Shown here: positions 53,402 to 61,665 of the stretch, in pieces
Position numbering within the stretch: position 1 is the stretch's first letter
How the letters are laid out: the number at the start of each line of letters is the position of its first letter
Assembly (NCBI GenBank): GCA_003597995.1
Contig: QZJY01000026.1
Location: forward strand, 1-64,000
Direction: 5' to 3'
DNA: 64,000 bases
Origin: Dehalococcoidia bacterium
GTDB lineage: Bacteria > Chloroflexota > Dehalococcoidia > Dehalococcoidales > UBA1222
Position numbers and translations under genes: made by a program
The notes under the pieces: generated by a model
What the model was told of the DNA's origin: nothing
The model's input: the letters and a program-made list of their open reading frames with translations, nothing else
The model's database searches: none

Positions 53402-54034
53402 TTGCTAACCGGATTTAAGGGCCTGTTCCGTAAGTGGGAGTACTGGGTGGGCATACTCGCCGTACTTATCACCTTCGGACTGGCCATCCTGGTTGTTTTG
53501 AACTGGCATTCCAAGGACCAGATTACGGGCTACGGCTATCTCGGCGGCTTCGTAGTCAGCGCGCTGGGCGGCGGTACGGTGCTTATCCCCATCCCCATGG
53601 CTGCGGTGCAGTTCGCTCTGGGAGGCATACTTCAGCCCTGGTTCGGGCCGGCCTTTCTGGGGCCCCTGTTTGTGGGGCTGGTCTGCTCCATCGGGGAGGC
53701 GGCGGGGGCGATGAGTATTTACGCCGCCGGATACAGCGGCGGCACGCCTCTTTTCAAAGCGGCTCCCGGCGAGCGTGTGAGCCGGCTCCAGAAACTCTAC
53801 GCACGGCTGACGGAGCTGATGGAACGCCGCGGCTTGCTGGCGCTGTTCATTTTATCCGCCGTGATGAACCCCTTCTTCTTCCCGGCCTCGATAGCCTGTG
53901 GGGCGGTGCGTTTCGGGATAAAGAAATATTTCTTAATCGCCCTGGCCGGCAAGTTCATCAAATGCTCCGCCATCGCCTACGCCGGCTACTTCGGCCTGCG
54001 CGGCATTTTCGGCGCACTGGGCATCCATGTCTGA
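53402..54034 (+). CDS. Small integral membrane protein, VTT/DedA-like (tentative)
   Basis: A 210-residue membrane protein from a TTG start behind TAAGG, 24 bp after the clp gene. About five hydrophobic segments (YWVGILAVLITFGLAILVV, GGTVLIPIPMAAVQFALGG, GLLALFILSAVMNPFFFP and others). The alternation IPIPMAAVQFALGG ... CSIGEAAGAMSIYAAGY recalls the VTT domain of DedA-like scramblases or transporters, but I cannot confirm this. Could be cotranscribed with the heat-shock genes. Confidence 0.65.
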   Translation: MLTGFKGLFRKWEYWVGILAVLITFGLAILVVLNWHSKDQITGYGYLGGFVVSALGGGTVLIPIPMAAVQFALGGILQPWFGPAFLGPLFVGLVCSIGEAAGAMSIYAAGYSGGTPLFKAAPGERVSRLQKLYARLTELMERRGLLALFILSAVMNPFFFPASIACGAVRFGIKKYFLIALAGKFIKCSAIAYAGYFGLRGIFGALGIHV

Positions 54035-54113
54035 CGAGGCACACGACGTTGCTATGGGGGTTGATTCGAGCTATAATAGGTTATAACCCATCTGTCCCAA
54101 AAAGGGTGTTGAT

Positions 54114-55553
54114 TTGCACGAAGCTTGCGGCATTTTTGGTATTTACGCTCCTGACGAAGATATAGCCCGGCTTACCTATTTTGCGCTGTTCGCCCTGCAA
54201 CACCGTGGGCAGGAGAGCGCTGGCATAGCCACCTCGGACGGCAAGCGTATCCAGGTATTCGCCCGTATGGGGCTCGTCTCACAGGTGTTCGACGAGGAAT
54301 CCTTGAGCCGCCTCACCGGCCACATCGCCATCGGCCACAACCGTTACTCTACAACAGGTTCCAGCCGTATTTGTAACGCGCAACCGCTGGTAGTAGGCAG
54401 TGGCGATAATACTATTGCCATCGCTCACAACGGCAACATCACCAATGCCGAGCCCCTGTTCAAAGAACTCACCGAAAAAGGCTACGCCTTCAACACCACC
54501 ACCGATTCCGAAACAATAGCCAATCTTCTCTTGGCTTCTACTGAAAAGGAATGGCACGCCAGGGTCAGGCAGACGATGCACCGTCTTCAGGGCGCTTATT
54601 CGCTGGCCATTATGACCAAAGACACCCTTTTTGGCGTACGCGACCCGCTGGGAGTGCGCCCGTTGTGCCTGGGAAAACTGGGCAACGGGAGCTGGGTGCT
54701 GGCTTCGGAAAGCTGCGCGCTGGACCACATCGGGGCGACTTTTGTCCGCGAGGTGGAGCCGGGAGAGATAGTGACCATCGATGAAAACGGGCTTAAAAGC
54801 TACAAGGAAGACTCTGAAAAGCGCGCTATGTGCATCTTCGAATATATCTATTTCGCCCGCCCCGACAGCGTCATTAACGATCGCCTGCTCTACGACGCCC
54901 GCCGGGCCATGGGCGCCGGGCTGGCAGAAGAGTATCCGGTTGAGGCCGACATTGTCGTCGGCGTACCCGATTCCGCCACGCCCGCCGCAGTAGGCTATTC
55001 GGCCGGGTCAGGCATACCCCTGGGCATGGGGCTGGTAAAGAACCGCTATATGGGGCGCACCTTCATCGAGCCCGACCAGCGCATCCGCGACCTGGGCGTC
55101 AAGCTGAAGTTTAACCCTATGCGGTCGCTTCTGGAAGGCAAGCGCGTGGTGCTCGTTGACGACAGCATCGTGCGCGGCACCACCACGCCGCAGGTCATCC
55201 GCCTGCTGCGCAAGGCCGGCGCCAGGGAAGTGCACATGCGCGTCTGCGCCCCACCCATACGCTTCCCCTGTTTCATGGGCGTGGACATGGCCACCCAGCG
55301 CGAGCTGATAGCGGCGCGCAAGAGCATTCCCGCAATCCGCGATTACATCGGCGCCGATTCTCTGGGTTATCTTAGCCTGGAAGGACTGATAAGCGCCGTA
55401 GGTCTGCCCAAAGACAGCTTCTGTCTGGCCTGCTTCACCGGCAACTATCCCATGCCGGTGCAGCTCGAAATGGACAAACTGGCGCTGGAAAACCTGCAAA
55501 CGAAACCAGTTGAATCCGAATACTGCCAGGCCGCCGTAATGCCCCCGGAATAG
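54114..55553 (+). CDS. purF: Amidophosphoribosyltransferase PurF
   Basis: First committed enzyme of purine synthesis (PRPP + glutamine to phosphoribosylamine). 479 residues from a TTG start. The N-terminal nucleophile cysteine follows a four-residue propeptide (MHEA-CGIFGIY), as in the processed Bacillus-type enzyme. Glutaminase segments: FALQHRGQESAGIA, IGHNRYSTTG, NGNITN. The phosphoribosyltransferase part has VVLVDDSIVRGTT (PRPP loop). Cysteines in the C-terminal part (RFPCFMGVD, SFCLACFTG) fit the Fe-S-type class. Leads a purine gene group. Confidence 0.96.
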   Translation: MHEACGIFGIYAPDEDIARLTYFALFALQHRGQESAGIATSDGKRIQVFARMGLVSQVFDEESLSRLTGHIAIGHNRYSTTGSSRICNAQPLVVGSGDNTIAIAHNGNITNAEPLFKELTEKGYAFNTTTDSETIANLLLASTEKEWHARVRQTMHRLQGAYSLAIMTKDTLFGVRDPLGVRPLCLGKLGNGSWVLASESCALDHIGATFVREVEPGEIVTIDENGLKSYKEDSEKRAMCIFEYIYFARPDSVINDRLLYDARRAMGAGLAEEYPVEADIVVGVPDSATPAAVGYSAGSGIPLGMGLVKNRYMGRTFIEPDQRIRDLGVKLKFNPMRSLLEGKRVVLVDDSIVRGTTTPQVIRLLRKAGAREVHMRVCAPPIRFPCFMGVDMATQRELIAARKSIPAIRDYIGADSLGYLSLEGLISAVGLPKDSFCLACFTGNYPMPVQLEMDKLALENLQTKPVESEYCQAAVMPPE

Positions 55554-55731
55554 CGTCTTGACGCCCTAGAACATGCTCGCCGAACTCCTCGACCCCGTTA
55601 AAATCTTTCTTTATTTTTCCCATCATAAGATTCTTTACGATAAAACACTGTTTTTATGCACATTTTCCATTGAAACCGACCTCCGCGAGATGTTATGATT
55701 TATCTCATCCATCTGAAGGAGGTTACTGAAC

Positions 55732-55923
55732 ATGGGTGGTTATTTCCGCATTCTGGCCGCCATCCCCGGTTTCTTTCTCAGTTCCTGGTTTTTAATGCTG
55801 CTGTGGGGCGTTATCGCCGACAGGCTGGGGCTTTCTGCTACGCTTAGTTATGTCAACTCTATGCTCGTCACTATCACCCTCTGGCTGGCAGTCGCCCCGC
55901 TGGCGGCTGTAGGCAGAAAATAA
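55732..55923 (+). CDS. Small two-helix membrane protein
   Basis: A 63-residue protein with two transmembrane segments (FRILAAIPGFFLSSWFLMLLWG and SMLVTITLWLAVAPLAA; quoted within limits of the helices) and an ideal ribosome-binding site AAGGAGG before ATG 55732. Not recognised. Its last codons come 18 bp before the apparent start of purM, so translational coupling may help the unusual purM start. Confidence 0.65.
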   Translation: MGGYFRILAAIPGFFLSSWFLMLLWGVIADRLGLSATLSYVNSMLVTITLWLAVAPLAAVGRK

Positions 55924-55940
55924 TAGATGGAGGCGGACAT

Positions 55941-56948
55941 ATAGAAGACAAGTACGCCGCGGCAGGCGTTAATATCAATGCCGCAGACGCCGTCAAAAAA
56001 GAAATAGGCAGGCTGGCGCGCGCCAGTTTCACCCCCGGAGTGCTGGCCGGGCCGGGTCTTTTCGGCGGCCTGTTTGAGCTAAAGGGCTTCAAAAATCCGG
56101 TGCTGGTCTCCAGCATGGATGGAGTGGGCACCAAGCTTAAACTGGCAGTCTCTTTTGACAGTTATGACAGCGTGGGGATGGACATTGTCAATCACTCGGT
56201 CAACGACATCCTGACCTGCGGCGCCACCCCTATTTTCTTCCTAGATTACATCGCTATGGGCAAGCTGCTGCCCGAAAAAGTTAAGGCCATTGTCAAAGGC
56301 CTGTCCACAGCATGTCAACAGGTTGGCTGCGCCCTTATTGGCGGTGAAACGGCCGAGATGCCCGGCCTGTATAGCGGCGAGGACTTCGACCTGGTAGGCA
56401 CCATCGTCGGAGCGGTGGAGAAGAACCGCATCATCAACGGTCAGAGTATTGCCCCGGGAGATGTCATCCTCGGCCTCTCATCAAGCGGACTGCATACCAA
56501 CGGCTACACGCTGGCGCGCAAGGTGATGGGGGAAAGTAAGGAAGCTCTGGACATTTTTTACCCCGAGCTCGGACAAACCCTCGGTCAGGCGCTTCTCGTG
56601 CCGCACCGCTGTTACTTTAATGAACTCAAACCGATGCTGTCCCTAGTCAAGGGGCTGGCGCACATCACCGGCGGGGGATTCCCCGGCAACGTCCCGCGCA
56701 TCATGCCAGAGGGAGTGACGGCCAGGTTCGACACGGCAGCCTGGACGGTGCCGCCTATTTTCAAGCTGATTCAGCACAAGGGCGGCATCGACCGCAATGA
56801 GATGTACCGCGTTTTTAACATGGGCATAGGCATGGTCATTATCGCTTCGGAGGACGATGCAAAGGAGATTACTAAGCGGCTGTCCGAAGCGAAAAGGATT
56901 GGCGAGATAACTCGGCAGGCAGATAACCAAAGGGTAGTACTGGATTAG
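55941..56948 (+). CDS. purM: Phosphoribosylformylglycinamidine cyclo-ligase PurM, apparent AUA start
   Basis: AIR synthetase of purine biosynthesis. The conserved N-terminus (EDKYAAAGVNINAADAV) begins at an ATA codon at 55941, 7 nt behind GGAGG (55929-55933); no ATG, GTG or TTG exists in frame close upstream and the frame stays open. The GTG at 56040 would cut off 33 conserved residues. From the ATA the length is 335 aa, normal for PurM. Other motifs: VSSMDGVGTKLKLA, HSVNDILTCGATPIFFLDY, LIGGETAEMPGLY, LSSSGLHTNGYTLAR and HITGGGFPGNVPR. It is followed by purH. Confidence 0.92.
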   Translation: MEDKYAAAGVNINAADAVKKEIGRLARASFTPGVLAGPGLFGGLFELKGFKNPVLVSSMDGVGTKLKLAVSFDSYDSVGMDIVNHSVNDILTCGATPIFFLDYIAMGKLLPEKVKAIVKGLSTACQQVGCALIGGETAEMPGLYSGEDFDLVGTIVGAVEKNRIINGQSIAPGDVILGLSSSGLHTNGYTLARKVMGESKEALDIFYPELGQTLGQALLVPHRCYFNELKPMLSLVKGLAHITGGGFPGNVPRIMPEGVTARFDTAAWTVPPIFKLIQHKGGIDRNEMYRVFNMGIGMVIIASEDDAKEITKRLSEAKRIGEITRQADNQRVVLD

Positions 56949-57068
56949 GAAGCTCATCAGTCTATCCATTAGAGATTGCTTCGTCGGGCCTGCCCTCCTC
57001 GCAACGACGGATAAATCGCTCCCCGGAGGTGGGGATAGGTAAACCAGATTTTAGATTAGGAGGAATCA
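56949..57068. repeat. REP-like palindromic element between purM and purH
   Basis: AGATTGCTTCGTCGG ... CCTCGCAACGAC (56971-57008), inverse orientation to the copy near 16641-16682. The purH ribosome-binding site AGGAGGAA follows. Confidence 0.6.
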
Positions 57069-58610
57069 ATGCGGGCTATTATCAGCGTATCCGACAAGAG
57101 CGGCGTCACCGATTTTGCCAGGGGGCTGGCGGGACTGGGGTTCGACCTGTTCAGCACGGGCGGCACTAAAAAGGCGCTCGCTGAAGCAGGCATTCCCATC
57201 CACGGCATATCCGATATCACCGGATTCCCCGAGATATTGGATGGCCGGGTCAAAACCCTGCACCCCATGGTTCATGGCGGGCTGCTGGCGCGGCGCGACC
57301 TGAAATCACACATGGACGAGCTGGCCAAAAACGGGATAACGCCCATTGACCTGGTGGCGGTCAACCTCTATCCATTTGTCCAGACCGTGTCAAAGGGTGG
57401 CGTGACGCTGCAGGAAGCCCTCGAAAATATCGACATCGGCGGGCCGACCATGATACGCGCTGCGGCCAAGAATTTCCCCGGCGTCATCGTGGTGGTCGAC
57501 CCGGCGGATTACAACAGGATACTGGAAAAGTTAAAAAAAGGCGGCCTTGACACGGCCGAGCGCAAGCGGCTGGCGCAGAAAGCCTTCCAGCACGTGGCGC
57601 TCTACGACACCGCCATATCCCAGTACCTGAGGCAGGACATGCCGGGTTTCCCGCAGGAAATGACCATCGCCCTTAAAAAGCGTTACGACCTGCGGTACGG
57701 CGAGAACCCGCACCAGAAAGCCGCCTTTTATGCCGAGCAGACTGTGGCCAAACAGGACAGCGGCATCACCTGGGCCAGGCAGTTATGGGGCAAAGAACTC
57801 TCTTTCAATAACATCCTGGATGCCGAAGCGGCATGGTCGGCGGCTTCGGATTTCCCCGACCCCACGGTAGCCATCATCAAGCATACCAACGCCTGCGGAC
57901 TGGCGAGCCATCCCGACATCGACGAAGCCTACCGGCGCGCTTTCAGCGGCGATACCGTCTCGGCCTTTGGCGGCATCGTGGCCTGCAACCGCCCTATCAA
58001 CCTCAAAATGGCAAAGGAGATGGGGCTCACTTTTTATGAAATCGCCATCGCTCCAGGTTTCGATGACGACGCGCTGGAAGAACTCAAAAAAAAGAAAAAT
58101 TTGCGCATCCTGCTGGTGGATAAACCCGCGGAATGCGACGGCGTGTCCCGAGACTACCTGGACTACCGCCGCGTCAAGGGCGGGCTGCTGGTGCAGGACG
58201 CCGATACCATCAACGAGGATGGCCTTAAGCTGCAGACGGTTACCAAGCGCGCGCCGACTCCGGCAGAGCTGGAAGACCTCAAGTTTGCCTGGCGTGCCGT
58301 GAAGCATATCAAGAGCAACGCCATTGTCCTGGCGAAGGATAAGACCTTGCTGGGCATGGGCGCCGGACAGCCCAACCGCGTGGTAAGCGTTTTCCTTGCC
58401 AAGGCCAAGGCCGGCGAAAAAGCTAAAGGCAGCGTGATGGCCTCGGACGCCATGTTCCCCTTCTCCGACAGCGTGGAACAGGCGGCGGAGGGCGGCATCA
58501 CCGCCATCATCCAGCCGGGCGGCTCACTGCGCGATGAGGATTCCATTAAGGCGGCGGACGACCACAACATCGCCATGGTCTTCACCGGCATAAGACACTT
58601 CTTGCACTAA
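57069..58610 (+). CDS. purH: Bifunctional AICAR formyltransferase / IMP cyclohydrolase PurH
   Basis: Catalyses the last two steps of IMP synthesis. 513 residues: IMP cyclohydrolase domain with RAIISVSDKSG, LFSTGGTKKALAEAG, DGRVKTLHPMVHGG and IDLVAVNLYPF; formyltransferase domain with RYGENPHQKAAFY, IKHTNACGLA and the C-terminal SDAMFPFSDSVEQAAEGGI and GIRHFLH. ATG 57069 follows AGGAGGAA. Completes purF-purM-purH here. A terminator follows. Confidence 0.97.
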   Translation: MRAIISVSDKSGVTDFARGLAGLGFDLFSTGGTKKALAEAGIPIHGISDITGFPEILDGRVKTLHPMVHGGLLARRDLKSHMDELAKNGITPIDLVAVNLYPFVQTVSKGGVTLQEALENIDIGGPTMIRAAAKNFPGVIVVVDPADYNRILEKLKKGGLDTAERKRLAQKAFQHVALYDTAISQYLRQDMPGFPQEMTIALKKRYDLRYGENPHQKAAFYAEQTVAKQDSGITWARQLWGKELSFNNILDAEAAWSAASDFPDPTVAIIKHTNACGLASHPDIDEAYRRAFSGDTVSAFGGIVACNRPINLKMAKEMGLTFYEIAIAPGFDDDALEELKKKKNLRILLVDKPAECDGVSRDYLDYRRVKGGLLVQDADTINEDGLKLQTVTKRAPTPAELEDLKFAWRAVKHIKSNAIVLAKDKTLLGMGAGQPNRVVSVFLAKAKAGEKAKGSVMASDAMFPFSDSVEQAAEGGITAIIQPGGSLRDEDSIKAADDHNIAMVFTGIRHFLH

Positions 58611-58623
58611 AAAACTTATACGA

Positions 58624-58653
58624 TTGGATAGAATGTCCCCCTCGGGCTATAAT
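58624..58653 (+). promoter_or_regulatory. Promoter embedded in the purH terminator
   Basis: TTGGAT (58624-58629), 18-nt spacer, TATAAT (58648-58653). The start would be near 58660, only about 13 nt before the ATG at 58673, giving a nearly leaderless mRNA. Confidence 0.5.
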
Positions 58654-58671
58654 GAGGGGGACTTCTTTTTT
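58635..58671 (+). terminator. Intrinsic terminator of purH
   Basis: GTCCCCCTC (58635-58643) pairs perfectly with GAGGGGGAC (58654-58662), followed by TTCTTTTTTT. The loop holds the -10 box of the next promoter. Confidence 0.8.
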
Positions 58672-58672
58672 T

Positions 58673-59770
58673 ATGGATATAACCGCATCAGACATCAGCA
58701 GCCTTGACAAGAGGCTTGACAACCTGTCATCCGCTGACAGGACTTTGTTCGAACGCCTCTATTCCCTGTGCGCTCAAAAAGGCGAAATGCGCATTCCCGA
58801 AAATATGAGGGAGTGGGTCTCAAAACAGTTCGGTTCCTTAGAGGCTGTCGCCAATCAGAGGATAGTGCGAGTGACCAACAGTATCACCGGCGAGGAGTCC
58901 ATCTTTAACAGCCTCAGGGCGCTACGGCCCAGCGACACCCGCGAGAAAACTGCCTTCAGCCTTGACAGTCTGGACATGGGCGCGGACAGTTTCGCTGACC
59001 CGCGGGAGAACACGCCGGAAGATACCTTCGGACGTATTGAAGGACGGTATTGCATAACGGCCAGCAACATCGCCAAGTGCGACGAGTTGCACGGGCTGGT
59101 CATTTTCAAGAACCCCCATCCGCTCATATGGAGTAAAGAGGAGGTAGCTGACTATATCGATACCGCCTGGCGCTGGGCGCAAAAGGCGCACTACCTACAC
59201 CCCTTGAACAGGTACTTTTTCTTTTGTTGGAACTGCCTTTGGCGTTCAGGGGCTTCCATCAACCACGGACACGCCCAGATGATGCTCAGTCGAGGGCACG
59301 CCTATTCCCACATTGAGGCTCTGCGCAAGGCGGCGCAATCCTACCGCCGTAAATATGGGGCGAATTATTTCGACGACCTCTTCAATGTGCACAAAGCCCT
59401 CGGTCTGGCCTTTGACAGAACAGGGGTCCGCATATTAGCCTGTCTCACGCCGGTGAAGAACAACGAGATTGTTTTGATGGCTGACGGACTGGACGCACAC
59501 TTCAAGAAAAGTGTGTATGATGTCCTGGCGCTCTACCGCGACAGCCTGGGGGTGACATCTTTCAACCTGGCCATCGCCACCCCACCCCTGGACAGGACAA
59601 GAGAAAGCTGGCAAGGCTTCCCTGTTATTGCCTGGCTGGTGGACCGGGGAAGCCTTAACTACCGCTCATGCGACATCGGCTCGCTTGAGCTTTTCGCGGC
59701 GAATTCGGTATCCAGTGATCCGTTTAAGCTGGCAAGCGCCCTCAGAAGTCATTTCACAGGAGAGAAATAA
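58673..59770 (+). CDS. HIT/GalT-superfamily-like protein
   Basis: A 365-residue protein from ATG 58673 (a frame from 58652 starts inside the terminator). The central part resembles galactose-1-phosphate uridylyltransferase: LVIFKNPHPLIWSKEEV and SGASINHGHAQMMLSRG, where H-x-H-x-Q is the nucleotidyl-histidine motif. The first 120 residues (with PENMREWVSKQFG) are not recognised. It may be a nucleotidyl-transferring enzyme; its link with the NAD-salvage genes downstream (stop at 59770, next start at 59771) suggests a nucleotide substrate. Substrate unknown. Confidence 0.7.
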   Translation: MDITASDISSLDKRLDNLSSADRTLFERLYSLCAQKGEMRIPENMREWVSKQFGSLEAVANQRIVRVTNSITGEESIFNSLRALRPSDTREKTAFSLDSLDMGADSFADPRENTPEDTFGRIEGRYCITASNIAKCDELHGLVIFKNPHPLIWSKEEVADYIDTAWRWAQKAHYLHPLNRYFFFCWNCLWRSGASINHGHAQMMLSRGHAYSHIEALRKAAQSYRRKYGANYFDDLFNVHKALGLAFDRTGVRILACLTPVKNNEIVLMADGLDAHFKKSVYDVLALYRDSLGVTSFNLAIATPPLDRTRESWQGFPVIAWLVDRGSLNYRSCDIGSLELFAANSVSSDPFKLASALRSHFTGEK

Positions 59771-60304
59771 ATGCCTGATGCAGTGCTGGTGGTTGACATG
59801 CTGCGGGGGTTCATGGAAGAAGGATACCCCATTTATTGCGGCGCGGATTCCCGCAAGATTATTGCCAATATCGAGCAACTTCTGGACGAGGAAACCAAGA
59901 AGGGTTCAAAGATATTCTTCATCGCCGATTGCCATGCGCCGGACGACCTCGAATTTAAAATGTTCCCGCCCCACTGTATAGAAGGCAGCCCAGAATCGGA
60001 AGTCATACCGGAGCTCCAGCGGTTCGCCGGCAAGACGATATCCAAACAGCGTTACAGCGCTTTTTTCAACACCGGGCTTGAAAAAGAGCTCTTAAAACTC
60101 AAGCCTGAGAAAGTAATCGTCTGTGGAGTTTGCACCGATATCTGCGTCATGCACACGGTGGCCGACGCCCGCAACCGGGACTACGTCGTCGAGGTGCCGG
60201 CGGACTGCGTGGCCTCGTTCGACCAAGAAGCGCACAAGTGGGCGCTGCAACACATGGAAAAAGTCCTGGGAGCCAGGCTGACTCACGCGAAGGAGAAAAA
60301 ATAA
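59771..60304 (+). CDS. Nicotinamidase / isochorismatase-family hydrolase
   Basis: A 177-residue cysteine hydrolase. The catalytic triad of nicotinamidases is in place: Asp9 (LVVDMLRGF), Lys92 (ISKQRYSAF) and Cys125 (GVCTDICVMHT). Metal ligands Asp53, His55 and His68 (IADCHAP, PPHCIEG) also fit PncA. It should hydrolyse nicotinamide to nicotinate. The neighbouring gene uses nicotinate, which supports this. It starts one base after the previous stop. Confidence 0.87.
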   Translation: MPDAVLVVDMLRGFMEEGYPIYCGADSRKIIANIEQLLDEETKKGSKIFFIADCHAPDDLEFKMFPPHCIEGSPESEVIPELQRFAGKTISKQRYSAFFNTGLEKELLKLKPEKVIVCGVCTDICVMHTVADARNRDYVVEVPADCVASFDQEAHKWALQHMEKVLGARLTHAKEKK

Positions 60305-61297
60305 ATGGCTAAGTTCGAACCGTCTAAAGAGGTGCTTTCCGGCGAGACGGCCGACGTATATTTCCAGCGTACCATTGACATCCTTAGACATGAAAAGCTC
60401 AACCCGCAGGCTGTCATGGAAGTCTTCCCCGGCCGTGACGGAGTGCTGTGCGGTATTGAGGAAGTGAAAGCCCTGCTGCGTAAAGTCCTGCCCGCCGGTG
60501 AAAGCCAGGTATGGGCCCTCGGCGAGGGGGCCGACATCAGCCGCAAGGAGGTGGTGCTGCGCATTTCCGCCCCCTACCAGAGCTACGGCCTGTACGAGAC
60601 AGCCCTCCTCGGCATGCTGTCGCAGGCCAGCGGCTGGGCTACCGCGGCGCGCGAGTGCGTCCAGGCGGCTAATGGAATCCCGGTGGTCAGTTTCGGCGCG
60701 CGACATGTCCACCCGTCGGTGGCCGCCGTCATGGACTATGCGGCTGTCATAGGTGGTTGTCAGGGGTGTTCCACTACCCTGGGGGCTAAACTCGCCGGCA
60801 TCCGGCCCTCGGGCACCATGCCCCACGCTTTAATACTGGTGATGGGAGATACGGTGGCGGCCACTATCGCCTTCGACAAATACATGGCACCTGACATCGC
60901 GCGCGTCTCGCTTGTCGATACGTTCAAGGACGAGGTGGAGGAAAGCCTGCGCGTGGCTCAGGCGCTGGGCAAAAAACTCAGCGCGGTAAGGCTGGACACG
61001 CCCAGGGAGAGAGGTGGCGTGACGGTTGAACTGGTGAAAGAGCTGAGAGCCAAGCTCGACCTGGCCGGTTTCAACCACGTGGGGATTTTTGTCAGCGGGG
61101 GTTTCGACGCTGCCAAGATACGCCTTTTTGTGGAGCAGCAGGCTCTGGTGAGCGGTTTTGGTATCGGCAGCTACATCACCGCCGCGGCACCCATCGATTT
61201 CACCGCCGACCTGCACGAAGTGGCGGGAAAACCAATTGCCAAGAGAGGCCGGCTACCCGGGATAACGCCCAATCCGAGACTCAAACGCATGATGTAA
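60305..61297 (+). CDS. Nicotinate phosphoribosyltransferase
   Basis: Makes nicotinate mononucleotide from nicotinate and PRPP, feeding NAD synthesis. 330 residues; shorter archaeal/thermophile-type. Motifs: ETADVYFQRTIDILR, SFGARHVHP, GCQGCSTTLGAKLAG, GTMPHALILVMGDT and GIFVSGGFDAAKI with FGIGSYI. It starts one base after nicotinamidase stops, so both are expressed together as an NAD-salvage pair. Confidence 0.92.
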   Translation: MAKFEPSKEVLSGETADVYFQRTIDILRHEKLNPQAVMEVFPGRDGVLCGIEEVKALLRKVLPAGESQVWALGEGADISRKEVVLRISAPYQSYGLYETALLGMLSQASGWATAARECVQAANGIPVVSFGARHVHPSVAAVMDYAAVIGGCQGCSTTLGAKLAGIRPSGTMPHALILVMGDTVAATIAFDKYMAPDIARVSLVDTFKDEVEESLRVAQALGKKLSAVRLDTPRERGGVTVELVKELRAKLDLAGFNHVGIFVSGGFDAAKIRLFVEQQALVSGFGIGSYITAAAPIDFTADLHEVAGKPIAKRGRLPGITPNPRLKRMM

Positions 61298-61310
61298 GAC
61301 TGGACAGGAC

Positions 61311-61338
61311 TTGTCACATGTCCATGGTAAACTATACA
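61311..61338 (+). promoter_or_regulatory. Promoter of the small zinc-finger gene
   Basis: TTGTCA (61311-61316), 16-nt spacer, TATACA (61333-61338), in the gap after the NAD-salvage genes. Confidence 0.5.
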
Positions 61339-61369
61339 ATAGTCCGAAATAAAACTTGGGGGGATGCCG

Positions 61370-61663
61370 ATGCAGGAAAAGAGCTTCCGCGAAATCGAGG
61401 ATGATTACAAGCGCCGCAAACTGGAAGCGCAGGGGAGTTTTCATCACGGGCACTGGGATAAATGCCCCATGTGCAGCGGCACAATGTCCATGCCCTGTGA
61501 CAATTGCAAGGGTACCGGGCGTATGTCAGGACAGCCTAAAAGAGTGAACTCGGCGACTCCCCTATGGGGCAACAACGAGACCTGTCCCGTGTGCAAGGGA
61601 GAACGCAAACTTAAATGCCGCAACCCTCAGTGCCGCAACGGCTCGATTTGGATAGCGGAATAG
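61370..61663 (+). CDS. Cysteine-rich zinc-finger protein
   Basis: About 97 residues from ATG 61370 (an ATG two codons earlier touches the GGGGGG ribosome-binding site). The N-terminus is basic and helical (FREIEDDYKRRKLEAQG). Four paired cysteine motifs follow: CPMCSGTM, CDNCKGTG, CPVCKGER and CRNPQCRNG, an arrangement similar to a DnaJ zinc finger. A second such small protein lies at 23898-24110. Function unknown. Confidence 0.7.
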   Translation: MQEKSFREIEDDYKRRKLEAQGSFHHGHWDKCPMCSGTMSMPCDNCKGTGRMSGQPKRVNSATPLWGNNETCPVCKGERKLKCRNPQCRNGSIWIAE

Positions 61664-61665
61664 GG

